A DNA stretch of 64,000 nt, taken from positions 1 through 64,000 of the forward strand of contig JBJENE010000004.1 in assembly GCA_051880035.1 (NCBI GenBank). The letters run 5' to 3'. The stretch is from Eshraghiella sp051880035. Lineage in GTDB: Bacteria; Bacillota; Clostridia; Lachnospirales; Lachnospiraceae. The stretch's first letter is position 1. Each line of letters begins with the position of its first letter. The translations under genes were made by a program, and so were the position numbers. Shown here in pieces: positions 7,639 through 15,509 of this stretch. Below the pieces are notes generated by a model, which worked only from the letters and a program-made list of their open reading frames with translations, did not search any database and was not told the origin of the DNA.

Positions 7639-9363
7639 ATGAAGAAACTGTCCACAAGAATTTTTTTACTCATGGCTGTAATAGGTGCAATTGCACTGAC
7701 TGCCATAGCTTACTCGGCAGCCAATATTTCCAAAATCAACAGCTACTATGCAGAACTGTCCGATGAGTATCTTTACGAGGAGAATTTAATTACCTCTATG
7801 AGAAACAGTTTTAACAGGATGGAAAATGCATGTAACCGTCATGTTATGACTGAAGAAGAAGCCAAGTACAAAGAGTATTCTGAAGAAATCAGCACACTTA
7901 ACGACGAAATTCTTGCACTTATTTCAGAATACCAGAGATGCTCCAATTCTGAGGCAATCAACAAAATCCTTACAGATGTGCGTACTACATATGTTGCATA
8001 TCACAAAAGTGTAACCTCTGTTATCACATTAAGTGCGGACGGTCAGAAGACTGCTGCCAGACATACAATCGGAAGCACTAACGCCAACAAATTGGACAAC
8101 ATCACCGAATCACTTGATGAGCTGTGGGATCTTACGGAAGCAGATGTTAATGCATCCAAAGACCTTATGAAGGACACGATTGATTTTTCATACAAAATTG
8201 CAGCTGTTTCAATTGCAGCCATCGTTCTGGTAATTGTTGCAGGCATTGTTATTTCCATAAGACTTATAAGCCCTATTAAGAAATCATCCAAGGCAATCCA
8301 GCATATTACTGCCAAGATTCGCCGTAGCGAGGGTGATTTAAGCGAACGAATCAATACCAAGGCTTCAACCAAAAGTGAAATCGGAATTCTCGTTACAGGT
8401 ATTAACGGTTTTATAGAAATACTTCAGAATGTAATTTCCAAGATAGCTGTTGCAGCTAAGAACATCGAGGATTCAAGTAATTCCATTTCCACAAGGGTTG
8501 ATAAGGCCGGTCTTGGGGTCAATGAAGCAATTGATACAATGAACTATCTGGTAAGCCAGATGGATGTTATTGCTTCAGGAATAGAGACTGTTAACGGCAG
8601 TATAGAGAATGTTAAGGTGTCCATTTCCGAAATTGCCAACAATGCCGGGGACGGTGCGGACTACGCCACAAACATTAAGAGCCGTGCTACCACAATTAAG
8701 GAACAGGCTGCAGTCAATAAAGAGAAAGCTACCAACATTATTTCCGAAATCTCTACAGAGGTTGCCAAGTCCGTTGAAAACAGTAAAGAAATCAACACGA
8801 TTTCCGAACTTACCTCTGCAATTCTGGGAATCAGCAGCAAGACCAATCTTCTTGCACTTAATGCTTCAATCGAAGCTGCAAGAGCCGGAGAAGTCGGACG
8901 AGGCTTTGCGGTTGTTGCCGAAGAGATTCGTGTTCTTGCCGAAAACAGCAAGGAAATAGCTAACCACATTCAGGAAATCAGCAGCAATGTAGTCGGAAAT
9001 GTAAGCGAACTGAGTAATAATTCAACAAGGCTTCTTGAATATATTGACAGTGATGTTCTTGCAGATTATGAAGAAATGGCAAACATCGGTGACCAGTACT
9101 TTAATGATGCGGTTAAGATAGATGAATTGATGTTAAGTTTCAAAGAAGCCACAGGTCTTCTTAATGAATCAATAGGAGCTATTGCAGATACCGTTAACAA
9201 TATTATGGAATCTACCAAAGAAAGCGCAATTAAGGCGTCTGCCGCAGCCAACGAATCTTCAAGACTGGATACGGACTTCGGAAACATCCGTCAGGCCTCC
9301 GCAGAGAATCTTGCAACAGTGGAAAGCCTGCAGACCGAAATCAGCAGATTCAAAAATTTCTGA
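7639..9363 (+). CDS. Methyl-accepting chemotaxis protein in the galactanase operon
   Basis: A 574-residue chemoreceptor. The ATG at 7639 follows AAAGGAG; upstream in-frame codons overlap the GH53 gene and are rejected. TM1 is at ~6-28, an extracytoplasmic ~155-residue helical sensor follows, TM2 is at ~187-207, then a HAMP domain and a long cytoplasmic coiled coil. The signalling tip is at ~398-426 (SSKTNLLALNAS, AARAGEVGRGF). It starts 13 nt after the GH53 stop and is followed by a terminator, so it is co-transcribed with the galactan enzymes. The inferred role is taxis toward galactan or its breakdown sugars. The sensor resembles a four-helix bundle; the ligand is unknown. Confidence 0.93.
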   Translation: MKKLSTRIFLLMAVIGAIALTAIAYSAANISKINSYYAELSDEYLYEENLITSMRNSFNRMENACNRHVMTEEEAKYKEYSEEISTLNDEILALISEYQRCSNSEAINKILTDVRTTYVAYHKSVTSVITLSADGQKTAARHTIGSTNANKLDNITESLDELWDLTEADVNASKDLMKDTIDFSYKIAAVSIAAIVLVIVAGIVISIRLISPIKKSSKAIQHITAKIRRSEGDLSERINTKASTKSEIGILVTGINGFIEILQNVISKIAVAAKNIEDSSNSISTRVDKAGLGVNEAIDTMNYLVSQMDVIASGIETVNGSIENVKVSISEIANNAGDGADYATNIKSRATTIKEQAAVNKEKATNIISEISTEVAKSVENSKEINTISELTSAILGISSKTNLLALNASIEAARAGEVGRGFAVVAEEIRVLAENSKEIANHIQEISSNVVGNVSELSNNSTRLLEYIDSDVLADYEEMANIGDQYFNDAVKIDELMLSFKEATGLLNESIGAIADTVNNIMESTKESAIKASAAANESSRLDTDFGNIRQASAENLATVESLQTEISRFKNF

Positions 9364-9396
9364 TGCAGCATTGAACATAATAATTTATAATATTTA

Positions 9397-9437
9397 AAAG
9401 CCGTTCCGGTATACTTACAGATGCCGGAACGGTTTTT
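9397..9437. terminator. Bidirectional terminator between convergent genes
   Basis: A perfect 9-bp GC-rich stem (9401-9409 with 9424-9432) is flanked by AAAA on the left and TTTTT on the right. It can therefore end both the chemoreceptor operon (plus) and the helicase gene (minus), whose stop codon touches the T run. Confidence 0.85.
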
Positions 9438-11281
9438 CATTCTGCATTCATTATTTCTTTAACAAACCGTGAAGGTTCTGTTTTCTTATTGTAACGCTCC
9501 TTGGTATAGAGGATTTTAAGTTCCTTCCCCGCCCTGGTCATTGCCACATAGAACATCCGCCGTTCCTCTTCTATTTCAGGCTCAAGGGCAGACTTCTTAT
9601 GGGGCGTAATCCCTTCATTGGCATCAATAATAAAAACCGTGTCATACTCCAGCCCCTTGGAGCCGTGCATTGTGGTAAGACATACTGCATCCTCCTGTGT
9701 CTTTTTCCCTGTATAGCTTTCTTTAAGCTCTGTGGAATACTCTTCCATATACTTAAACCATGAATCAAAATCCGGATATTTTTCTGCACTTTCCATTATC
9801 TCATCTGCAAGATTAAAAAGTTCCTGCCTATCAATATTATGCTTTTCTCCGTATTCGGTAAGATAATCATCATATCCCACACCTTTTCTCAGATAATTAA
9901 TCATGGCATACGGCGGCATGTCCTGCATTATTTTCAAATCGGCCTTCATCTTATCAAGACGTTCAAGCATCCAGGGCTTATCTTCGTAATATTTTTCAAG
10001 TGTATTAAATGATACTTCTTCATCTGTCAGATAATCTCTGCCTATGTACCTTAAAGGCTTATTCATAACTCTTATAAAATCCCTTCGGTTCAGGTTATTA
10101 CATGCTAATGACGCATACGCCAGAATATCCTTTGTAATCCAATGTTCAAAAATATTGGGAATGACACCTTTAAGAACAAAAGGAATATTATTTTCAATAA
10201 GTCTTCTGACTAACGGCTCCACCACAGAGTTGGTACGGAATAAAACCGCAAAATCCGAATATCGTTTTTCTTCGTGATAATCTCCGGGATTTTTAATCGC
10301 TTTAAGGCATTCCGTAACATATTCATATTCCTCTCCCATTGTATTAAATTCCCGTATTTCGACCTGATTTCCGGGAGGATTAACCGTATTAATATTTTTG
10401 GCAAACCTGACTTTATTATGCCCGATAACTCTTTTGGCCGACTCCACAATATTGGAGGTGGATCTGTAATTGGTATCAAGAAGCACCTTATGGGCATCGG
10501 GATAATCCTTTTCAAAATTAAGCATTATTTCAGGCTTGGAGCCTCTGAACCCATATATACTCTGGTCGTCGTCTCCAACGATAAAAAGATTGTTCTGCGG
10601 CGCCGCAAGGAGCCTTACAACCTCATACTGTATCTTATTAATATCCTGAAATTCATCAACAAGAATATACCTGTATTTATTCTGCCACGATGCAAGAATA
10701 TCTTTCCGGCTTACTAAAAGCTCATGGCAGTACAAAAGCATATCATCAAAATCAATCAGCCGCCGGCGTTTTAACTCATTTGAATAATACTTGTAAATTT
10801 TACGGAATTCCGTCTCCGGACAGTTGGCTGAATAATAAGCGTCCACATCTATCCCCTCGGTTTTGACCCTGCTTATTTCCCCCGATATATTTTCCAGAAA
10901 CTCATCAATATCCTCCGGCGTCATATCACACTTATCAACTGCCCTCATAATGATTTCACGCCTCATATCGTCTTTAATTATATTATTTACAGAATAATTA
11001 TATGCTGCCTTCAATATATTAAAAAAAACAGCATGGAATGTTCCGAATGTAATTGGCATCCTGCTGCCGGCAAGCCTGTAAAAACGCTCCTGCATCTCAG
11101 TAGCCGCTGCCTTGGAAAAAGTGATGACAAGTATATGCGCCGGATTAACCCTGCATTCCTCAACAAGATATTTAATTCTATTGGTAAGTACGGTGGTCTT
11201 GCCGGAACCCGGCCCTGCAATGACAATCATGGGACCTTCCCGGTGCCTGACTGCCTTATTCTGAGATTCATTGAACTTCAT
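9437..11281 (-). CDS. UvrD/PcrA-like superfamily 1 DNA helicase
   Basis: A 614-residue ATP-dependent 3'-5' helicase of the UvrD/Rep/PcrA type. Visible motifs are Q-motif NESQNKAV (4-11), Walker A AGPGSGKTT (22-30), motif II VDEFQDIN, motif III VGDDDQSIYGFRGS, and motifs V-VI TTMHGSKGLEYDTVF and EERRMFYVAMTRA. It is about 100 residues shorter than PcrA (about 720-740), with no long C-terminal tail, so it may be a paralogue and not the essential housekeeping helicase. Repair or replication-restart functions are typical of the family. AAAGGCGGG lies upstream of the ATG. It stands alone, convergent with the chemoreceptor operon. Confidence 0.9.
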   Translation of the reverse strand: MKFNESQNKAVRHREGPMIVIAGPGSGKTTVLTNRIKYLVEECRVNPAHILVITFSKAAATEMQERFYRLAGSRMPITFGTFHAVFFNILKAAYNYSVNNIIKDDMRREIIMRAVDKCDMTPEDIDEFLENISGEISRVKTEGIDVDAYYSANCPETEFRKIYKYYSNELKRRRLIDFDDMLLYCHELLVSRKDILASWQNKYRYILVDEFQDINKIQYEVVRLLAAPQNNLFIVGDDDQSIYGFRGSKPEIMLNFEKDYPDAHKVLLDTNYRSTSNIVESAKRVIGHNKVRFAKNINTVNPPGNQVEIREFNTMGEEYEYVTECLKAIKNPGDYHEEKRYSDFAVLFRTNSVVEPLVRRLIENNIPFVLKGVIPNIFEHWITKDILAYASLACNNLNRRDFIRVMNKPLRYIGRDYLTDEEVSFNTLEKYYEDKPWMLERLDKMKADLKIMQDMPPYAMINYLRKGVGYDDYLTEYGEKHNIDRQELFNLADEIMESAEKYPDFDSWFKYMEEYSTELKESYTGKKTQEDAVCLTTMHGSKGLEYDTVFIIDANEGITPHKKSALEPEIEEERRMFYVAMTRAGKELKILYTKERYNKKTEPSRFVKEIMNAE

Positions 11282-11388
11282 GAAAAGAAAACCCGCCTTT
11301 AAATGGGATTAATAATAGTGTATTGCAATTATACACCATTTCAAGGCGTTATTCTATATTATTTTGACATGGAAATTATTAAATTTAT

Positions 11389-11574
11389 CTAATCTGTATT
11401 ATCCTCCGAATTATCTGTCCGGTCATCTTCGTTCAGGCTGGCAATATAACTGTAAAAGCCTGCATCCATTGCCGGAACAAGATTTCTTGCTCCACATTCG
11501 CTGCACAGATAATCTTTCTGAAAACTCTCGACCATATTTTCATTTCCACATAGTTTGCAATATGCTTTTTTCAC
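11389..11574 (-). CDS. Small zinc-ribbon protein with GTG start
   Basis: A 61-residue protein. Two CxxC knuckles, CKLC (6-9) and CSEC (24-27), make a rubredoxin- or zinc-ribbon-like N-terminus; the C-terminal 25 residues are acidic. The GTG at 11574 is preceded by GGAG with about 9 nt spacing. No named family is recognised. It is divergent from an XRE-type regulator gene, and the twin palindromes between them may control either gene. Coding status rests on the RBS and the paired Cys motifs. Confidence 0.6.
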   Translation of the reverse strand: MKKAYCKLCGNENMVESFQKDYLCSECGARNLVPAMDAGFYSYIASLNEDDRTDNSEDNTD

Positions 11575-11642
11575 TGTATATTTCTCCGGATTTTCTGAAA
11601 TATTACATACATAAAGAATTATATTTCATGGCTGGCATTCTT

Positions 11643-11689
11643 TAGTGATATATCACTATATTACCATTTGATTAGTGATTTGTCACTAA
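11643..11689. promoter_or_regulatory. Twin palindromic operators TAGTGA-N4-TCACTA
   Basis: Two copies of TAGTGA-N4-TCACTA (11643-11658, a perfect 16-bp palindrome; and 11673-11688, inside a 7-bp-armed site at 11672-11689). Their centres are exactly 30 bp apart, close to three helical turns. They sit upstream of the XRE-type gene and are the obvious candidate binding sites for its product (inference). No clear -35/-10 pair could be chosen, although TTGTCA at 11680-11685 overlaps the second site. Confidence 0.6.
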
Positions 11690-11751
11690 CTTTATTTCTA
11701 TGCATGAGATATGATTAAATTACTTTCGCTTATACAGGAGGGATGGGGGAT

Positions 11752-11997
11752 ATGCAGGGAATCTATCCCGCTGTAGTTAACAGAATCAGACAATTGTGTA
11801 AAGAGAAAAAAATAACACCAAATGCACTGAGTTACGCTTCCGGCATCTCTCAATCCACCGTCAAAAGCATACTTAACGGCGAGAGCTGCAATCCAGGAAT
11901 TGTAACAATTAAAAAACTCTGTGACGGCTTCGGTATTACCATCACAGAGTTCTTTGACACGGAAGAATTCCGCAATCTGGAGCAAGAGCTTCACTAA
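11752..11997 (+). CDS. XRE-family HTH regulator
   Basis: An 81-residue single-domain Cro/CI-type DNA-binding protein. The HTH runs through LSYASGISQSTVKSILNGES and is followed by NPGIVTIKKLCDGFGITITEFF, typical of short Firmicute XRE regulators. The start at 11752 is preferred because GGAGGG (11737-11742) is 9 nt upstream; the in-frame ATG at 11743 touches that site. Twin palindromes lie just upstream, suggesting autoregulation. The gene converges with the FAD/Rieske gene, their stops being only a few nt apart. Target genes are unknown. Confidence 0.88.
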   Translation: MQGIYPAVVNRIRQLCKEKKITPNALSYASGISQSTVKSILNGESCNPGIVTIKKLCDGFGITITEFFDTEEFRNLEQELH

Positions 11998-12001
11998 TTT
12001 T

Positions 12002-13300
12002 TTAATTGTTCAAATCACCGTTAGCAGGATTGTCAAGAACTTTTCCGTATTCGTCGAATCTTGAGCCATGACATGCACAATCCCATGAATGTTCGGCAGA
12101 ATTCCATTTCAGTGCACATCCAAGGTGCGGACAGCGTTTTTTGGATATGGTAAGAATATTTTTCACTGCCTCGAATCCGTTTACAAAAAGACGGGGTTTC
12201 AGAATATTTCTTCCCGGATTATACACCCATGACCAATCATTTTGCTGTCCCGTAACCATATCCGAAAGTATCATTGCGGCTACCATCGACTGGGTCATTC
12301 CCCACTTATTAAAACCACTCGCCACATACCAGTCAGGTGTATTAGGTGAATACTGTCCAATATATGGTACATCATCCAGGCTCATGCAGTCCTGGGTGGC
12401 CCATGCAGATTTTATTACGGCAGCCGGATAATGAATTTTGGCAAAATTGCATAATTCGTCCCAGTTGCCTCCTTTTTTACCTGTTCTGTGTGCTCCTCCG
12501 CCCAATAGAAGCAGGTTATCGTAATTTCTGAAGGACAGTCCTTTTCTGTCATCATCCACATACATTCCGGACACATCTTCTGCATTTTCAAGAGCAATTA
12601 CATATGAGCGGTGCTGATACAATTTCAGAAAATAGCAGCCATGATTATTGATAAAAGGAAAATGAGTCGTAATGATTATTTTTCCGGCGTATATTTTCCC
12701 ATAATCCGTAACCGCCGTATTTTCTGATAATTCACGGACAAAAGTATTTTCATATATGTTTAAGTTCTCTGCAATGGCAGAAATAAACTGCAGCGGGTTA
12801 AACTGGGCCTGATCCGGAAATTTAACGGCTCCCACAGTCTTAACGGGAACGGAAATATCCCTGCACAGCTTTGCGGCATAACCTATTTTACGCAGTGCAT
12901 CCATTTCTTTTTCAAGCTTGCGCATATTATTAACAGAATACACATAATTATCTTTTCTACAATATCCGCAATCAATTTTTTTGCACAGGGATGCATATTC
13001 GTTAAATGCCCGCCTGTTTGCCTGCAAATAAATCTCGGCTGCCGACAGCCCCATGCTGTTTAGTATTTTATGATATATAAGTCCATGCTGAAATGTAATT
13101 TTGGCGGTGGTATTACCGGTCGTCTTGCTGCATATCCTTTCTTTATCCACCAGCAGGTATTTCACGCCTTCCCGGTGCAGAAAATATGCAGTAAGAATCC
13201 CCGTAATCCCACCGCCAATTATTAGCACATCTGTTTTGATGTCATTTTTTAGCTGTGAAAACTTTGGAAGCTCTGATGTGGTCTGCCATATTGAATCCAT
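12002..13300 (-). CDS. FAD-dependent oxidoreductase with C-terminal Rieske [2Fe-2S] domain
   Basis: About 432 residues. The N-terminus is a Rossmann FAD site (VLIIGGGITGILTAYFL), followed by a D-amino-acid-oxidase/glycine-oxidase-type fold. The C-terminal ~45 residues hold the Rieske ligands CPH and CACH (about C390, H392, C408, H411), with the two extra Cys that usually form the disulfide. This is the YhfW-like class of DAO-plus-Rieske proteins, whose substrate is generally unknown. The ATG at 13300 is chosen because AAAGGAG is 8 nt upstream; the ATG two codons earlier lies too close. The domain call is firm; the reaction is not known. Confidence 0.88.
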   Translation of the reverse strand: MDSIWQTTSELPKFSQLKNDIKTDVLIIGGGITGILTAYFLHREGVKYLLVDKERICSKTTGNTTAKITFQHGLIYHKILNSMGLSAAEIYLQANRRAFNEYASLCKKIDCGYCRKDNYVYSVNNMRKLEKEMDALRKIGYAAKLCRDISVPVKTVGAVKFPDQAQFNPLQFISAIAENLNIYENTFVRELSENTAVTDYGKIYAGKIIITTHFPFINNHGCYFLKLYQHRSYVIALENAEDVSGMYVDDDRKGLSFRNYDNLLLLGGGAHRTGKKGGNWDELCNFAKIHYPAAVIKSAWATQDCMSLDDVPYIGQYSPNTPDWYVASGFNKWGMTQSMVAAMILSDMVTGQQNDWSWVYNPGRNILKPRLFVNGFEAVKNILTISKKRCPHLGCALKWNSAEHSWDCACHGSRFDEYGKVLDNPANGDLNN

Positions 13301-13373
13301 GTACATACTCCTTTATAAGAAATTAAAATACAGCAGAAATATTATGTCTCATTCTTATAAAAATATGTATGTT

Positions 13374-14594
13374 TTACTTTTCAAAATACGATTTATAGCA
13401 GACTTTATATTGTCCTTGCGGAAACAGATAGTTATACAAATCAATAAAATAATCATCCGTCATGCTTGCAATATAGTCCGTAACGATATCATCAGCCGAT
13501 TCATTATCTCCATATTGCTTATCTGTATATTTTCCGGCATAGAAGGCTGTCTGATGTCTGATGTAATTAATATGATGTGTATATACCGGTGAATCCTCAT
13601 TACCTGCTTTATAATCATTTCTAAGCCTGTAATAAAGCTCCTCGAACATCGGATTAATCGTATCCTTATATATGTCTTCCACTCTGGAATTTCCGTAAAT
13701 CAGTTCATAATTACTTGCCTTGGCATTGGAGAAATCGGCGAAAACATCTTCGTCCATTTTAAGGTAATTTTGTCCATAACTGTTTTCAATAATATTTACA
13801 ACCATGTTATTAATTATTTCAGCATTGGTAGCACCTATTGTATCCTTATGGTATTCCTTCCGGCTCTCCAGAATGTTAAGTTTCTCCGCATCCTGACGGT
13901 CCTTGCCAAGGTAAGCGATAATATCGCTGACTCTCACAACACAGGCTTCAAGCGTTGCAGGAACAAGCCTCTTATTGGCTGCCGGCTCCAGATAGCATTC
14001 CTCCATCCTGTTGTCAAAGGTTTCAAAATCAGAATACGGTGATGGTTTGTATTCCTTTAATTCCATCTCACCATTATGACATATTATGCCATCCAGAGTC
14101 TGAAGGCTTAAATTAAGCGGAAAAATCGTATCAAGAACCCTTGCACTATGAATATTATGGGCAAAATGTCTTCCGGTTTCTTTAAAATATATTTTATCAA
14201 GCTGTCTTTCCCCGGCATGTCCAAACGGTGTATGCCCTATATCATGTCCCAGAGAAACGGCCTCAATCAAATCTATATTCAGTCCCAGCACATTTCCAAT
14301 GTTTCTGGCTATTCTGGAAACAAGCTGCACATGCTGCATACGTCTTGTAATATCATCATTTTTGTACAGGGAAAAAACCTGTGTCTTATCCGCATACCTG
14401 CCATAGTAAGGCATATGCATGATTTTCTCAATATCACGGACAAATGCCGGTCTCCAAAGGTTGGCCCTGTCATGATTCATATTCCTCCGCACAACATTTT
14501 CATCAGAAAATGCATATGGATTAACCAGGTGTTTTTCCCTGTCATTAATAATCTGTGCCTGAAGCTCTTTGGACAGACTGCGGTATTTTCCCAT
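13374..14594 (-). CDS. dgt: dGTPase-like HD-domain triphosphohydrolase
   Basis: A 406-residue deoxyguanosinetriphosphate triphosphohydrolase-like protein that would convert dNTPs to nucleoside and triphosphate. HD-superfamily metal ligands are visible: His88 (RRMQHVQLVSR), His117-Asp118 (SLGHDIGHTPFGHAGE) with His121 and His126 nearby, and a later Asp in VRVSDIIAYLG. A strong AAAGGAG RBS precedes the ATG. It is monocistronic, between the ABC operon and the FAD/Rieske gene. AT-rich palindromic sequence at 14614-14640 probably contains its promoter. Substrate preference (dGTP or general dNTP) cannot be read from sequence. Confidence 0.9.
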   Translation of the reverse strand: MGKYRSLSKELQAQIINDREKHLVNPYAFSDENVVRRNMNHDRANLWRPAFVRDIEKIMHMPYYGRYADKTQVFSLYKNDDITRRMQHVQLVSRIARNIGNVLGLNIDLIEAVSLGHDIGHTPFGHAGERQLDKIYFKETGRHFAHNIHSARVLDTIFPLNLSLQTLDGIICHNGEMELKEYKPSPYSDFETFDNRMEECYLEPAANKRLVPATLEACVVRVSDIIAYLGKDRQDAEKLNILESRKEYHKDTIGATNAEIINNMVVNIIENSYGQNYLKMDEDVFADFSNAKASNYELIYGNSRVEDIYKDTINPMFEELYYRLRNDYKAGNEDSPVYTHHINYIRHQTAFYAGKYTDKQYGDNESADDIVTDYIASMTDDYFIDLYNYLFPQGQYKVCYKSYFEK

Positions 14595-14647
14595 TTTATG
14601 TTCTCCTTTTGAAAAATATTATATATAATTATATAATATTTGTGGCA

Positions 14648-15508
14648 TTATGCCAAATAATATAAATATACATCTTCAAGATTTATATCATTCTCTTCCA
14701 AAACCGCCTCTTTGGACAATTCATCCCCCACAATTCTCAGAACAAATCCATCCTTGGTACGGTTGACATTTCCGGCTTTATACTTTTGTTGCAATAAGGA
14801 AAGTTCTTTATATTCGCAGCTTATTTTACCAACCTTTCCTTCCATGCTCATAAGGATTTCTTCAGTAGTCCCCACATCTATTAAAGTGCCCTTTTTAAGC
14901 ATCATAATACAGTCGGCTATGCACTCTATATCACTTACAACATGTGTTGCAAAAAGAATTATTCTTTCCCCTGAAAGTTCGGCTATGTAATTTCTTATTT
15001 TAATCCGTTCATTGGGATCAAGTCCTGCCGTAGGTTCATCCAGAATCAACAGCTTGGGATTTCCGAGAAGTGCCTGTGCAAGTAAAAGTCTTTGTTTCAT
15101 CCCCCCGGAAAAGCCGGCGGCTTTACCGTATCTTACATCCCATAAATTAACTACATGAAGAAGTTTTTCTATTTCTTCCGAAGCCTTTTTGGACGGAATT
15201 CCTTTAATGGCGGCTACATATTTCAAAAATGCGATAGCTGAATATCCTTCGTACATATTCTGCTGTTGCGGCATATATCCTACGAGTTTTCTGAAATCAC
15301 TGCCCATTTCAAGTATTTCTTTTCCATCACACAAAATACTGCCACTTTCTCTTTTTACATTATCAGTTATCAGATTTATCATCGTACTTTTTCCTGCACC
15401 ATTAGGTCCAAGTATTCCGTAAATTCCATTTCTGAATGTAACATTGAGATTATTTAACGCCTTAACTTCACCATATGTTTTGGTAAGATTTTTTATCTGT
15501 ATTTCCAT
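14648..15508 (-). CDS. ABC transporter ATP-binding protein, exporter type
   Basis: A 286-residue nucleotide-binding subunit of an ABC-2 type system. Walker A is GPNGAGKS (34-41), the signature FSGGMKQR (133-140) and Walker B LLILDEP (153-159), followed by TAGLDP and the switch His in ATHV. All catalytic elements look intact. The C-terminal ~70 residues are the extra domain seen in Bcr/Nod-type exporters. It is the last gene of a four-gene operon, 1 nt after the permease stop. The GGCATAATGCC palindrome covers its stop codon; no T-rich terminator is obvious. The substrate is unknown. Confidence 0.9.
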   Translation of the reverse strand: MEIQIKNLTKTYGEVKALNNLNVTFRNGIYGILGPNGAGKSTMINLITDNVKRESGSILCDGKEILEMGSDFRKLVGYMPQQQNMYEGYSAIAFLKYVAAIKGIPSKKASEEIEKLLHVVNLWDVRYGKAAGFSGGMKQRLLLAQALLGNPKLLILDEPTAGLDPNERIKIRNYIAELSGERIILFATHVVSDIECIADCIMMLKKGTLIDVGTTEEILMSMEGKVGKISCEYKELSLLQQKYKAGNVNRTKDGFVLRIVGDELSKEAVLEENDINLEDVYLYYLA

Positions 15509-15509
15509 A

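Noticed and set aside
14636..14660. GGCATAATGCC at the end of the ABC ATPase gene as a terminator
   Set aside because: The stem is short, overlaps the stop codon and has no T run.
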